Positions 47,216 through 56,680 of a DNA stretch of 64,000 nt are shown here, piece after piece (position 1 is the stretch's first letter; each line of letters begins with the position of its first letter). The notes under the pieces were generated by a model, which was given only the letters and a program-made list of their open reading frames with translations, ran no database searches and was not told the origin of the DNA. The DNA comes from Streptococcus anginosus (GTDB taxonomy: Bacteria; Bacillota; Bacilli; Lactobacillales; Streptococcaceae). The stretch is taken from positions 778,501 through 842,500 of the forward strand of contig NZ_CP012719.1 of the NCBI RefSeq assembly GCF_001697145.1, written 5' to 3'. The position numbers and the translations under genes were made by a program.

Positions 47216-48751
47216 TTATAGCTGTTCTTTGCGGACTGGCTCTATTCCTGTCTCAGTCAAGCGATAGATTTTCTGACAAACTTCTTTGAGAAAGGTGCGG
47301 TCATGTGAAACGGTAATGATAGCGCCGTTATAGTCTGTAAAAAGTTTTCGTACTTGTGGCTGAGAAGTGGGAGAAAAGTTGCGTGTCGGCTCATCTAGCA
47401 ACAAGACATTTGCTTGATCTAATACCATTTTTAGAAGCGGTAATTTAGCTTTTTGTCCACCAGATAGCTGGGAAATAGAATGTTGCACTTCATTGCGCGT
47501 GAATTGCAGACTGGCTAGGTGGGTGAGGATTTTTTCTCGCTCAATACCCTCTCTTGTGGATGTTAGAAAATCTATTGGAGAATCGACTTCGTTTAAACTA
47601 TCAGGATAGTTTTGAGGCATATATCCTAGTGTAATGCCTCTCTTTTCTTTCAGTAGATGTCGCAGTTCTTTGAGAAAAGTAGATTTACCGACACCATTTT
47701 TACCAATAATCCCAATCTTTTCCTGCCCTAAGAGTTCAAAATTTATATTTTGGGCTAAAGTGCGCTCTCCTACCTTCAAACACATTTGCTCGAGAGTGAC
47801 TACTCTTTTTGTAGATGGCAGAGGAGTGATAGCAGGAAATTTCAGATTGATAGCATCTGCCTGTATTGGCAATTCTGTCGGTTCAGACGCTTCTCTCTCA
47901 AATCGTTTGCCTTGCGAGAGGACATTTTTCATTTTTTTAGCCACTAATCTCCCAGCCGTGCTATCATGAGTGTTGCGCAGCACGTGCTCCACACTTTGTT
48001 TGACACGGCGATGTTTTTCCATTGTTTTTTGATATTCTTCTCGTTCTTTTTTTGCATCTTTAGTTTGCTTTTCAAATGCGATCTGTCTTTGCTGGCTGTA
48101 ATTTTCATAATCAAGATTCTGTACGGTCGTCCGAGCTTTTTGCTTTTTCTTAACCAATTCCAAATGCACGATTTTTGTTGCTGCATGACTTAAAAGACTT
48201 TCATCATGTGAAACAAACATGACTGTTTGAGGTGTATTTTGCAAAAAATTCTCCAGCCAAATCATAGTATCGATGTCTAAATCATTAGAAGGTTCATCTA
48301 AAAAGAGAATGTCCCAATTTGTAGAGAGGATTTTTAAAAGCTGCACTTTTAATGTTTCACCACCGGATAAAGTGGCTATTGTTTGCTGACTAGTAAAACG
48401 TTCGCTATCAAAATGTAATTCTTGAGCAAAGCGGTAAAGTTTGCTGTAATCTAAGTCTACGTTCAAATCGCCAAAGAAGTAATCGTTGAGGGAGAGCCTT
48501 CTTTCATTTTCAGGCAAAGTTTGCGGCAAATAAGCATAATGACTATAGCTTTTCTGAATCTCTCCGGTATAGCTAATATAATCTGAAACAAATCTTTCAT
48601 CCATAAGTAGTTTTAGAAGGGTCGATTTTCCATTTCCTTCTTCTCCGATAATGCCGGCTTTATCGCCTGCATTGACAGTAAGTGATAAATCGCTAACTAA
48701 GTCTTTCAAATCTTTTAAATGGGTAATAGTTAAATGTCGAATTTGTAGCAT
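47216..48751 (-). CDS. ABC-F family ATPase (possible ribosome protection protein)
   Basis: A 511-residue soluble protein with two ABC domains and no membrane helices. NBD1 has Walker A GEEGNGKST, signature LSGGE and Walker B ILFLDEPSNDLD. A Lys/Arg/Glu-rich linker (about 205-280) follows, then NBD2 with GKNGVGKST, LSGGQ and LLLDEPTRNFSP. ABC-F proteins act on the ribosome, and some give resistance to macrolides, lincosamides, streptogramins or pleuromutilins. The long leader with a small peptide and terminator (48797-48988) is of the kind that controls such resistance genes. AAAAGGAG precedes the ATG. The drug range cannot be read from the sequence. Confidence 0.88.
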   Translation of the reverse strand: MLQIRHLTITHLKDLKDLVSDLSLTVNAGDKAGIIGEEGNGKSTLLKLLMDERFVSDYISYTGEIQKSYSHYAYLPQTLPENERRLSLNDYFFGDLNVDLDYSKLYRFAQELHFDSERFTSQQTIATLSGGETLKVQLLKILSTNWDILFLDEPSNDLDIDTMIWLENFLQNTPQTVMFVSHDESLLSHAATKIVHLELVKKKQKARTTVQNLDYENYSQQRQIAFEKQTKDAKKEREEYQKTMEKHRRVKQSVEHVLRNTHDSTAGRLVAKKMKNVLSQGKRFEREASEPTELPIQADAINLKFPAITPLPSTKRVVTLEQMCLKVGERTLAQNINFELLGQEKIGIIGKNGVGKSTFLKELRHLLKEKRGITLGYMPQNYPDSLNEVDSPIDFLTSTREGIEREKILTHLASLQFTRNEVQHSISQLSGGQKAKLPLLKMVLDQANVLLLDEPTRNFSPTSQPQVRKLFTDYNGAIITVSHDRTFLKEVCQKIYRLTETGIEPVRKEQL

Positions 48752-48796
48752 ACAAGTCTCCTTTTGATGTTCATTGTCATTTTAGAGCTAAGAAAA

Positions 48797-48823
48797 ACAG
48801 CCCTATTTATCTAGTAGAGCTGT
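48797..48823 (-). terminator. Attenuator terminator in the ABC-F leader
   Basis: On the minus strand, ACAGCTC (48817-48823) pairs with GGGCTGT (48797-48803) around a 13-base loop and is followed by TTTTCTT. It lies between the promoter and the ABC-F start, so it can stop transcription early. Its loop contains ACTAGATAAA, complementary to the upstream TTTATCTAGT at 48948-48957. Confidence 0.75.
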
Positions 48824-48964
48824 TCTTGTTTTTGGATTGCCAACAAACATTGCAAAACAGAGTAGTTTGCAACGACTATATTTATCATTGAGAAGTTTGA
48901 AAAAATTTTCTTTTATGAAAAATAGGCAAGAGCATAACAAAAAATCCACTAGATAAAGTTTCCT

Positions 48965-48988
48965 TTAAGCAATAGATTTCTTGTACAT
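48965..48988 (-). CDS. Leader peptide MYKKSIA upstream of the ABC-F gene
   Basis: A seven-codon ORF (stop TAA at 48965-48967) preceded by the strong ribosome sites GGAGG (48999-49003) and AAGGAG (48992-48997). It lies about 30 bases after the promoter, and its stop is seven bases before the segment complementary to the terminator loop. The layout suggests that ribosomes on this peptide decide whether the ABC-F gene is read through. The peptide is inferred. Confidence 0.6.
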   Translation of the reverse strand: MYKKSIA

Positions 48989-49019
48989 AAACTCCTTACC
49001 TCCGAATTTTACTGATTTT

Positions 49020-49048
49020 AGTGTAGCAAAAAAGGCGTTAAATGTCAA
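49020..49048 (-). promoter_or_regulatory. ABC-F operon promoter
   Basis: On the minus strand, TTGACA (49043-49048), 17-base spacer, TACACT (49020-49025). The untranslated leader to the ABC-F ATG at 48751 is about 260 bases. Confidence 0.8.
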
Positions 49049-49105
49049 AAGAGTATCGAGAAAAAAGTTTGTCACCAACAATAAATTGAATATAAATGTA
49101 AAAAA

Positions 49106-49264
49106 GAGTTTGGGACAAAAAGAGTTTAATTTTTAAAAATCTTAATTATTAAGCCCTTCTAATCTATAATTAAATGCGAAAAGCGAATAAAGCAGAATTC
49201 TGATTACCAGAAAACTAGTTTTGTTCGCTTTTTATATTTGAGGTCGGACTTTTGTCCCAGCCTC
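49106..49264. repeat. Intergenic element with terminal inverted repeats
   Basis: GAGTTTGGGACAAAA (49106-49120) is matched at the other end by TTTTGTCCCAGCCTC (49250-49264), with mismatches. A second nested inverted repeat, AAAAGCGAA / TTCGCTTTT, lies inside. The 159-bp block is non-coding, and its right end lies ten bases from the glnQ stop, so it can serve as a terminator. Similar GGGACAAAA elements are common between streptococcal genes, as I recall. Confidence 0.6.
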
Positions 49265-49274
49265 TAAAGTAGTA

Positions 49275-50015
49275 TTACACATTCAAGACTTTGTCCAAGA
49301 AGTCTTTGAGACGTGGGTGCTGTGGATTATCAAAAATTTGATCGGGTTTGCCGTCTTCTAAGAATTCTCCGTCAGCTGTAAAGATGACACGGTTGGCTAC
49401 TTGACGAGCAAATCCCATTTCATGAGTCACGATAATCATGGTCATGCCTTGCTTGGCCAATTCTTTCATAACATTGAGAACATCTCCGACCATTTCGGGG
49501 TCAAGAGCGGAAGTAGGTTCGTCAAAGAGCATAATATCAGGATTCATAGCAAGTCCACGTGCAATCGCCACACGTTGTTTTTGTCCACCTGAGAGACTGT
49601 CTGGCATGGCATCAGCTTTATCAGAGAGACCGACTTTTTCTAATAATTCCATACCAAGTTTATCTGCTTCAGCTTGTGTCATCCGTTTATGCTCGACAGG
49701 AGCAAAGGTGATATTTTCCAAAACTGTCATGTGAGGGAAGAGATTGAAGTGTTGGAAAACCATGCCGATATTTTCACGAACCAAGTCGACATCTGTTTTT
49801 TTGTCAGTTAGGTCGAAACCGTCCACGGTAATAGAGCCGCTTGTAACTTCTTCAAGCAGGTTTAGGCTACGTAGAAAAGTTGATTTTCCAGAGCCAGAGG
49901 GGCCGATGATGCAGACCACATCTCCTTCATAGAATTTTGTTGTGATTCCTTTTAGGACTTCATTTTCCCCATAGTATTTATGCAAATCATTGACATCAAT
50001 TTTTAATTTAGCCAT
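49275..50015 (-). CDS. glnQ: Amino-acid ABC importer ATPase (GlnQ type)
   Basis: The 246-residue ATPase partner of the fused binding protein-permease encoded just upstream. It shows Walker [25 protein letters not shown], signature LSGGQKQR, Walker [15 protein letters not shown] and THEMGFAR, typical of the polar amino-acid group. Its ATG shares a base with the stop of the permease gene. Glutamine/glutamate uptake is inferred from the tandem-domain partner. Confidence 0.92.
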   Translation of the reverse strand: MAKLKIDVNDLHKYYGENEVLKGITTKFYEGDVVCIIGPSGSGKSTFLRSLNLLEEVTSGSITVDGFDLTDKKTDVDLVRENIGMVFQHFNLFPHMTVLENITFAPVEHKRMTQAEADKLGMELLEKVGLSDKADAMPDSLSGGQKQRVAIARGLAMNPDIMLFDEPTSALDPEMVGDVLNVMKELAKQGMTMIIVTHEMGFARQVANRVIFTADGEFLEDGKPDQIFDNPQHPRLKDFLDKVLNV

Positions 50016-52198
50016 TATTTAATCCTCTTTTCTAAGCGTTTTGCAAGTCTCGTTAAAAGAGTGATGATAATCAAGTAAAAGACTGCTAGGATAGCATACA
50101 TTTTGAAGCTTTGATAGTTACGAGCAATGATGATTTTACCTGTTTGGAAAAGTTCAACAAGACCGATAGCAGAAACGATTGTAGTATCTTTCAAAGCAAT
50201 AACAAACTGATTGACGAAGTTTGGTAACATGATTTTTGTTGCTTGTGGCAAAATAATCTTTCTCATGGTTTTTGAGTAAGAAATACCAAGACTTCGACTG
50301 GCTTCCATTTGTCCAGCTGGAACAGCTTGAATCCCACCACGGACAATTTCTGCAATATAAGCACCTGCATTGAGAGAAAGAGCAATTGTACCAGCTACAA
50401 AATCGTTAATCGGACTTTGATGCCCTGTCATTGATTCAATGAGATTTGGAATGCCCCAGAAGATAAAGGCTGCGAGAATCATAAGTGGGATTCCACGGAT
50501 GACATCCACGAAGATTTCTGAGATGACGCGGAGGGCTTTGACGGGACTCACGCTAAACATTCCAAAGATGATGCCGATGACCATAGCAATAGCAAATGAC
50601 AGAAGCGCAAGAGCAATGGTGATACCAAGTCCGCTTAACAATTGTTTATAGTTGTTTTGGAGAAGCCCCCAAATGGTTGTTTCATCAACTGTACTGTCTG
50701 AAGAGCTAGAAGCAGAGCTGGTCTTTTTCAAATATTTATCAAGAATTTTTTGATATTGACCGTTCTTTTTAATATTTGCCAAACCATTGTTAAACATTTG
50801 GATCAATTCAGGATTACTACCTTTTTTCACTGCAAAAGCAGTATCTCCGATAGGGGTTCCCTTGATTGGAGTTTTTAGTTTTTGACCTTGACTAATGGAA
50901 TATTTGACAACAGGTTCATCGTCCATAACGGCGTCCACAGAGCCAGAGTTTAAACTGTCATACATAGAAGAAGCGTCAGCGAATGTCTTGATTTTATAGC
51001 CATACTTGTTTTGATTTTCTGTTAAGAAGGTTTGCGAAGCAGTACCATTTTTTACGCCGACTGTTTTGCCTTTCAAGTCTTTATATGAAGCAATTGTGCT
51101 AGATTCTTTAACAGCAAGGATTGCATTTGCAGTATAATATGGTTCTGAGAAATCAAAGGTCTCTTTACGAGCATCTGTCACAGACATTCCTGCAATCATT
51201 CCATCAGCTTGTCCAGATTGTACAGCATTTAAAGCGGCATCAAATCCGGGATTTGTGATTTCAATTGTGAAACCTTGGTCTTTGGCAATGGCTTTTATCA
51301 AATCCATGTCAATCCCAGTATATTTATTGTTGCTGTCTTGGAAGACGAATGGTGCAAAGGAAGAGTCACTCGCAATGGTATATGTTGATTTTACAGGAGT
51401 AGCTTTTTGACCAGCAGGAGTAGTGGTTTCTGGAGTAGAACTAGTTGTTTTCGTAGTTGTAGAACTTGTCCATTTTGTGATGATTTTGTCAAGAGAACCA
51501 TCTTTTTTCATTTGAGCAAGTGCTTCGTTAAATTCTGTTATCAGATATTCATACTTGCTTCCCTTTTTGACACCAAAAGCAAAACTACCAACAGCTTCTC
51601 CTTTTATAGAGATTTTTAAATTTTGACCTTGTTTAATAGCATACTCAATGACTGGTTGGTCGTCCATCATGGCATCAATCGAACCAGAATTCAAGCTGTT
51701 GTAAGTCAAATCAGTTGTGTCAAATGTTTTGATAGTAAATTTGTATTTGTTTTTGATTTTTTCTAGAAAGCGTTGAGAGGCAGTTCCGTTTTTAACCCCA
51801 ACAGTTTTCCCTTTTAATTGGGAATAACTGCTGATTGTATTGGCTTTAGTCGTTGCAATGACAACTTTTGTATCATAATAAGTATCAGACATAGTGAAGA
51901 CTTTTTCGCGATCTTTGGTCTTTGTCATGCCAGCCATGATAGCATCTGCTTGACCAGACTGAACAGCGTTAACGGCTGCGTCAAAGCCAGGGAAAGTCAT
52001 ATTGATGTCCCAACCTTTTAGTTCAGCAACTTTATTGATGATATCTACGTCAATACCTTTATAAGTTTGATCGGAATCTTTAAATTCAAAAGGTGCGTAA
52101 GCTGTATCAGATACCACTTTGATTGTATCGGCATGAATGCTTGTTACAGCAAAGAGTGGTAGTAAAGCTAACAAAAAAGCTATAATTTTTTTCTTCAT
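50015..52198 (-). CDS. glnP: Glutamine-type importer: two binding domains fused to permease
   Basis: A 727-residue fusion: a signal/anchor (1-24), first solute-binding domain (about 25-245, with [17 protein letters not shown] and [13 protein letters not shown]), a Thr/Ser linker, second binding domain (about 272-490, [17 protein letters not shown]), another Ser-rich linker, and a permease with about five helices (about 510-727, [41 protein letters not shown]). Length and order match Lactococcus GlnPQ, where the two external domains bind glutamine, asparagine or glutamate with different affinities. AAAGGAGAG precedes the ATG. Confidence 0.93.
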   Translation of the reverse strand: MKKKIIAFLLALLPLFAVTSIHADTIKVVSDTAYAPFEFKDSDQTYKGIDVDIINKVAELKGWDINMTFPGFDAAVNAVQSGQADAIMAGMTKTKDREKVFTMSDTYYDTKVVIATTKANTISSYSQLKGKTVGVKNGTASQRFLEKIKNKYKFTIKTFDTTDLTYNSLNSGSIDAMMDDQPVIEYAIKQGQNLKISIKGEAVGSFAFGVKKGSKYEYLITEFNEALAQMKKDGSLDKIITKWTSSTTTKTTSSTPETTTPAGQKATPVKSTYTIASDSSFAPFVFQDSNNKYTGIDMDLIKAIAKDQGFTIEITNPGFDAALNAVQSGQADGMIAGMSVTDARKETFDFSEPYYTANAILAVKESSTIASYKDLKGKTVGVKNGTASQTFLTENQNKYGYKIKTFADASSMYDSLNSGSVDAVMDDEPVVKYSISQGQKLKTPIKGTPIGDTAFAVKKGSNPELIQMFNNGLANIKKNGQYQKILDKYLKKTSSASSSSDSTVDETTIWGLLQNNYKQLLSGLGITIALALLSFAIAMVIGIIFGMFSVSPVKALRVISEIFVDVIRGIPLMILAAFIFWGIPNLIESMTGHQSPINDFVAGTIALSLNAGAYIAEIVRGGIQAVPAGQMEASRSLGISYSKTMRKIILPQATKIMLPNFVNQFVIALKDTTIVSAIGLVELFQTGKIIIARNYQSFKMYAILAVFYLIIITLLTRLAKRLEKRIK

Positions 52199-52226
52199 GA
52201 GTCTCTCCTTTAAAGAATATTTTTAA

Positions 52227-52269
52227 ATTATACCAAAAATATCTTTAAAATACAAATATTTTGTATTTT
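52227..52269 (-). promoter_or_regulatory. glnP promoter overlapped by a palindrome
   Basis: On the minus strand, TTGTAT (52250-52255), 17-base spacer, TATAAT (52227-52232) with an extended TG. A perfect inverted repeat, AAAATACAAA (52247-52256) and TTTGTATTTT (52260-52269), covers the -35 box and looks like an operator. The regulator is not identified. Confidence 0.65.
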
Positions 52270-52306
52270 TATGTTAGATTTTATAACATAGACGAAAATT
52301 TCTTTT

Positions 52307-52336
52307 TTGATTTGCGTAAAATAAATATGATATAAT
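52307..52336 (+). promoter_or_regulatory. Promoter of the CPBP gene
   Basis: TTGATT (52307-52312), 18-base spacer, TATAAT (52331-52336) with an upstream TG. It is divergent from the glnP promoter. Confidence 0.6.
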
Positions 52337-52361
52337 AATCAAAAAAAGGAAAGGAGATTTT

Positions 52362-53321
52362 ATGTTTCAATCTCGTATGCTTGATAATGTGAAACAGTCC
52401 CGTTACATTCCACCTATTTGGTTGGCAGTTATTCTCTCGATTGTTTTTGTTTATGGAGGTGAAATTGTCGGCGGGCTTGCATTGGTTCCAATTTCGATAC
52501 TGCTGGGTCTTGTGTTTGGCCTTGTTCATTCTGGGGCAGGCTTTGTAATGATACAAGAACTGATATCGCATTATATGATTTTCATTCAACTCTTCCTCTT
52601 TTTCTTTATTTCTTTGGCTCTCTTTCTTTGGGTGAAATGCGTTGAAAAAAGACCTTTTTCAAGTCTTGGTTTTTTTAAGGAAAATTGGTTTAAAGAATTA
52701 GGAAAAGGTTTTTTGATTGGAGCGGCACAGTTTTCTCTCATAGTTGTCTTACTTTTGATGACAGGTGTAGGTAGGTTAGAACTCAACCATCTTAGTTTGG
52801 AGCCATTTCTCTTTATCATCGCCCTGATTCCGTTTTGGATGTTACAAGGAGGAACAGAAGAACTGGTGACGCGTGGTTGGCTATTTCCGACAGTTACTGC
52901 CAAGTCAAATATTTTGGTCGGTATTTTAATCTCTGCTAGCCTATTTGGTGCTCTCCATTTACTAAATCCTGGTGTGACGCTTCTTTCGATTGTCAATATT
53001 ATTCTCGATGGTGCTTTTGCTTGTTTTTACATGCTAAAAACTGACAATATGTGGGGGCTGGCTGGTATTCACGGTGCTTGGAATTTTGTTCAAGGTAACA
53101 TTTATGGTATTCAGGTCAGTGGTCAGGGAGCAGAAACTTCCGTCTTTGCTTACAATACGAAATCCAACGTAGATTGGCTTTCGGGTGGGGCTTTTGGAGC
53201 AGAAGGATCTATTTTCACCAGTCTGGTGTTAATTCTCAGCATTTTCTATCTGTATTGGTCTCTTAAAAAAGAAGATAAATTACCAGCAGCATTACAATTT
53301 AGAAAATCAAATCTCACTTAG
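52362..53321 (+). CDS. CPBP-family intramembrane protease-like protein
   Basis: A 319-residue protein with about eight membrane segments. The CPBP (Abi/CaaX protease) motifs are present: GGTEELVTRGWLFP (motif 1, EExxxR-type), FGALHLLNPG (motif 2 His), and GIHGAWNFVQG (motif 3 with His and Asn). The family includes membrane proteases and bacteriocin self-immunity proteins. There is no bacteriocin gene nearby, so the role is open. AAAGGAG precedes the ATG. Confidence 0.85.
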   Translation: MFQSRMLDNVKQSRYIPPIWLAVILSIVFVYGGEIVGGLALVPISILLGLVFGLVHSGAGFVMIQELISHYMIFIQLFLFFFISLALFLWVKCVEKRPFSSLGFFKENWFKELGKGFLIGAAQFSLIVVLLLMTGVGRLELNHLSLEPFLFIIALIPFWMLQGGTEELVTRGWLFPTVTAKSNILVGILISASLFGALHLLNPGVTLLSIVNIILDGAFACFYMLKTDNMWGLAGIHGAWNFVQGNIYGIQVSGQGAETSVFAYNTKSNVDWLSGGAFGAEGSIFTSLVLILSIFYLYWSLKKEDKLPAALQFRKSNLT

Positions 53322-53345
53322 TTTTACTAGGTGGGCTTCTTATTA
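53313..53345 (+). terminator. Terminator overlapping the CPBP stop
   Basis: A ten-bp stem from 53313-53322 with 53326-53335 (two G-T pairs, TTT loop), then CTTCTTATT. The T tract is weak. Confidence 0.5.
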
Positions 53346-53376
53346 TCCTAAGTCAGTGATATTTTTAGAAATATGA

Positions 53377-53382
53377 TAAAAT
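53377..53382 (+). promoter_or_regulatory. uvrB promoter (extended -10)
   Basis: TGATAAAAT, hexamer at 53377-53382. No clear LexA-type or other SOS box is seen. Confidence 0.55.
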
Positions 53383-53411
53383 AAGAGAAGATTGTATAGA
53401 GGAAAAGAATA

Positions 53412-55400
53412 ATGATAAATAGAATTACGGACAATAAATTTAAACTGGTTTCTAAGTATGAGCCCTCAGGAGATCAACCACAGGCGATTGAGCAATTAGT
53501 GGATAATATAGAGGGTGGTGAGAAAGCTCAGATTCTCATGGGAGCGACAGGAACTGGGAAGACCTATACTATGAGTCAGGTTATTCAAAAGGTTAATAAA
53601 CCGACCTTAGTCATCGCTCATAATAAAACTCTGGCAGGTCAGCTTTATGGGGAATTTAAGGAATTTTTCCCTGACAATGCGGTCGAATACTTTGTGTCTT
53701 ACTATGATTACTATCAACCGGAAGCCTATGTGCCTTCCAGTGATACCTATATTGAGAAGGACAGCTCTGTCAATGATGAGATTGACAAGCTTCGTCACTC
53801 AGCAACTTCGGCTCTCTTGGAACGCAACGATGTGATTGTAGTGGCGTCAGTCAGCTGCATTTATGGTTTGGGTTCGCCTAAGGAATACTCCGATAGCGTT
53901 GTCAGTCTGCGGCCGGGTTTAGAGATTTCACGGGATAAACTTCTCAATGATTTGGTGGATATCCAGTTTGAGCGTAATGATATTGATTTTCAGCGGGGGA
54001 AATTCCGGGTGCGTGGTGATGTAGTAGAAATTTTTCCGGCTTCTCGTGATGAGCATGCTTTTCGAGTAGAGTTTTTTGGTGATGAAATTGACCGTATTCG
54101 AGAAGTAGAAGCGTTGACGGGACAAGTTTTGGGTGAAGTGGATCATTTAGCAATTTTCCCAGCTACTCACTTTATGACAAATGACGAAAATATGGAGATT
54201 GCTATTGGCAAGATTCAAGCGGAATTAGAAGAACAACTAGCCTTTTTTGAAAAGGAAGGGAAACTTTTAGAAGCTCAGCGGCTGAAACAAAGAACTGACT
54301 ATGATATTGAAATGCTGCGCGAAATGGGCTACACGAATGGCGTAGAGAATTATTCTCGCCATATGGACGGACGGAGCGAAGGTGAGCCACCTTACACTTT
54401 ACTAGATTTCTTCCCTGATGATTTTTTAATCATGGTGGACGAAAGTCATATGACGATGGGGCAAATCAAGGGTATGTATAATGGTGACCGCTCACGGAAG
54501 GAAATGTTGGTTAATTATGGATTTCGCTTGCCTTCTGCCTTGGATAACCGCCCGCTGCGTCGGGAAGAATTTGAAAGTCATGTGCACCAGATTGTCTATG
54601 TATCTGCGACACCGGGCGACTATGAGCGGGAGCAGACGGATACAGTGATTGAGCAGATTATTCGACCAACTGGTCTGCTGGATCCAGAAGTCGAAGTGCG
54701 TCCGACTATGGGTCAAATAGATGATCTTTTAGGCGAAATCAATGCGCGTGTTGAAAAGAATGAGCGGACCTTTATCACAACGTTGACTAAAAAGATGGCA
54801 GAAGATCTGACGGATTACTTTAAAGAAATGGGAGTTAAGGTCAAATACATGCACTCAGATATCAAGACCTTAGAGCGGACAGAAATTATCCGCGACCTGC
54901 GGTTAGGTGTCTTTGATGTTTTAGTCGGAATTAACCTGTTGCGTGAGGGAATTGATGTGCCAGAGGTTAGTCTGGTTGCCATTCTTGATGCAGACAAGGA
55001 AGGTTTCTTACGTAATGAGCGTGGTTTGATCCAAACCATTGGTCGGGCTGCCCGTAATAGTGAAGGCCACGTCATCATGTATGCTGACACAATCACAGAT
55101 TCCATGCAAAAAGCTATGGATGAAACTGCCCGCCGTCGTCAGATTCAAATGGCTTATAACGAAGAACATGGTATTGTACCGCAAACAATCCAGAAAGAAA
55201 TCCGTGACCTAATCAGTGTGACAAAATCTGCTCTACCAGACAAGGGAGAAGTGGTAGATATTGAAAGTCTTAACAAGCAGGAACGTAAAGATATGATTAA
55301 GAAACTAGAGGGACAAATGCAAGAAGCTGCCGGACTTCTGGACTTCGAACTGGCGGCACAGATTCGGGATATGATTTTAGAGATAAAGGCGATGGATTGA
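53412..55400 (+). CDS. uvrB: Excinuclease ABC subunit B
   Basis: The damage-verification helicase of nucleotide excision repair, loaded by UvrA and joined by UvrC. The 662 residues show Walker A GATGTGKT, the beta-hairpin region [43 protein letters not shown], helicase motifs [30 protein letters not shown] and TIGRAARN, and the C-terminal UVR domain (about 625-660) that contacts UvrC. GAGG precedes the ATG at 53412. It has its own promoter. Confidence 0.97.
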   Translation: MINRITDNKFKLVSKYEPSGDQPQAIEQLVDNIEGGEKAQILMGATGTGKTYTMSQVIQKVNKPTLVIAHNKTLAGQLYGEFKEFFPDNAVEYFVSYYDYYQPEAYVPSSDTYIEKDSSVNDEIDKLRHSATSALLERNDVIVVASVSCIYGLGSPKEYSDSVVSLRPGLEISRDKLLNDLVDIQFERNDIDFQRGKFRVRGDVVEIFPASRDEHAFRVEFFGDEIDRIREVEALTGQVLGEVDHLAIFPATHFMTNDENMEIAIGKIQAELEEQLAFFEKEGKLLEAQRLKQRTDYDIEMLREMGYTNGVENYSRHMDGRSEGEPPYTLLDFFPDDFLIMVDESHMTMGQIKGMYNGDRSRKEMLVNYGFRLPSALDNRPLRREEFESHVHQIVYVSATPGDYEREQTDTVIEQIIRPTGLLDPEVEVRPTMGQIDDLLGEINARVEKNERTFITTLTKKMAEDLTDYFKEMGVKVKYMHSDIKTLERTEIIRDLRLGVFDVLVGINLLREGIDVPEVSLVAILDADKEGFLRNERGLIQTIGRAARNSEGHVIMYADTITDSMQKAMDETARRRQIQMAYNEEHGIVPQTIQKEIRDLISVTKSALPDKGEVVDIESLNKQERKDMIKKLEGQMQEAAGLLDFELAAQIRDMILEIKAMD

Positions 55401-55416
55401 AAGGATAAATAGAAGA

Positions 55417-55980
55417 ATGAGTGAAGCTTCTTTAATAACAGTTATCAGTGTAATGATTTCTAGTGTTATTTCAATTGTTGGTTTTATTGTAACTTATTTT
55501 TCAATGAAGCAGAGTTTCCAGAATGAACTTAAGCGTAATAGAGATACATTAGCACTGGAGAACATGTCCAAAATTCCTTATAAAGTTTTAGCGCTTTTTG
55601 ATGAAATGATTGAAATCAATTCTTTAAAAAACGCTAAACTCAAAGAAAAGAAACAAGAAGAAAATTTGAAAATCTTTAAAGAGATAATTAATACAATCTA
55701 CTCATACGGTTCAAAAGAGTCTATAAAGATAGTATCGTTAATGCAAAAAGAAAACTATGAGGCTGCGGTTAAAAGAATTACTCAAAATGAATATCGGATG
55801 ATGGCTATCTATGTACTACTTGCTACACAAATTAAATATGATGTTACTTCAGCTGTCATTAGTCCGAAATATTGGTTTATAATGAAGTTGAATGATTTCG
55901 ACTCGCAAGAAAAGAGGATTTCTGAAGCGACAAACAAGTTAATAGATGAGTTAGGGCTAGATAAGAACTTTATGATGTGA
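55417..55980 (+). CDS. Membrane-anchored hypothetical protein
   Basis: A 187-residue protein I do not recognise. One N-terminal membrane helix (about 5-28, LITVISVMISSVISIVGFIV) precedes a charged, helical, probably cytoplasmic part with coiled-coil tendency (about 30-90, rich in Lys and Glu). It is more A+T-rich than uvrB and the following gene, and sits between two ordinary genes. The ribosome site (AGAAGA) is weak. It may be a recent insertion. It could be read through from uvrB, whose stop is 16 bases upstream. Confidence 0.7.
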   Translation: MSEASLITVISVMISSVISIVGFIVTYFSMKQSFQNELKRNRDTLALENMSKIPYKVLALFDEMIEINSLKNAKLKEKKQEENLKIFKEIINTIYSYGSKESIKIVSLMQKENYEAAVKRITQNEYRMMAIYVLLATQIKYDVTSAVISPKYWFIMKLNDFDSQEKRISEATNKLIDELGLDKNFMM

Positions 55981-56005
55981 AATTTAATTGCTGAAAGGAG
56001 CACAC

Positions 56006-56551
56006 ATGCGTTATGCACTTTTACTCCGCGGCATCAATGTTGGCGGGAAAAACAAGGTCGTTATGGCTGATTTGAAGAAGGATTTGGCTAGGTTGGGTTT
56101 TGAAAATCCTGTTTCCTACATCAATAGTGGCAATCTTTTCTTTGATAGCGAGGAGCAGGAGGAGAGGATTCGGGAGATTTTGACGGCTTATTTCAGTCGG
56201 TCTTACGATTTTCCTCTGCCTTTTGTCCTTGTCAGCTCTGCCATGCTTCAAAAAGAAACAGCCAATCTGCCTACTTGGTGGCAGGATGAAACAGCCTTTC
56301 GGCGAGATGTTCTCTTTTATCTGTCGGAGACAGACAGGGAGAGTGTTCAAGAGCTGGCTGGCAGCTGGGCAAATGACAAGGAGCTGCTGCATTTCGGTCA
56401 GACAGCCTTCTTTTACAGAAATAGCGATCAGGCTGACTATCTCAAGTCCAACTACTACAAGAAGCTACTCAAATCTAGCTTTTACAAGTCTTTGACTATT
56501 CGCAATGGGAAAACCTTTCAGAAAATTTTGGAGTTGGCAGATACTAGTTAA
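56006..56551 (+). CDS. DUF1697 family protein
   Basis: A 181-residue protein with the DUF1697 start MRYALLLRGINVGGKNKVVMA, the YINSGNLFFDS block, and a C-terminal SNYYKKLLKSSFYKSLTIRNGKTFQKI block. The family is widespread in Firmicutes and its function is unknown. The frame is open from 55988, but AAAGGAG (55994-56000) places the start at the ATG at 56006. Confidence 0.88.
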   Translation: MRYALLLRGINVGGKNKVVMADLKKDLARLGFENPVSYINSGNLFFDSEEQEERIREILTAYFSRSYDFPLPFVLVSSAMLQKETANLPTWWQDETAFRRDVLFYLSETDRESVQELAGSWANDKELLHFGQTAFFYRNSDQADYLKSNYYKKLLKSSFYKSLTIRNGKTFQKILELADTS

Positions 56552-56680
56552 AGAGGCATTATTTTGTTTTTTTGGAAAACTAATGATAAATTGTTAATGA
56601 ATATATATGTTTGAATAAAGAAAAAGAGTTTTTACTTTTATTTTCATCATGCTGAAAACATTCAGTAGATAGGAGAATTT

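Noticed and set aside
52199..52361. CodY box in the glnP/CPBP intergenic region
   Set aside because: Only half-matches such as GAAAATTTC are present; the full palindromic box is not.
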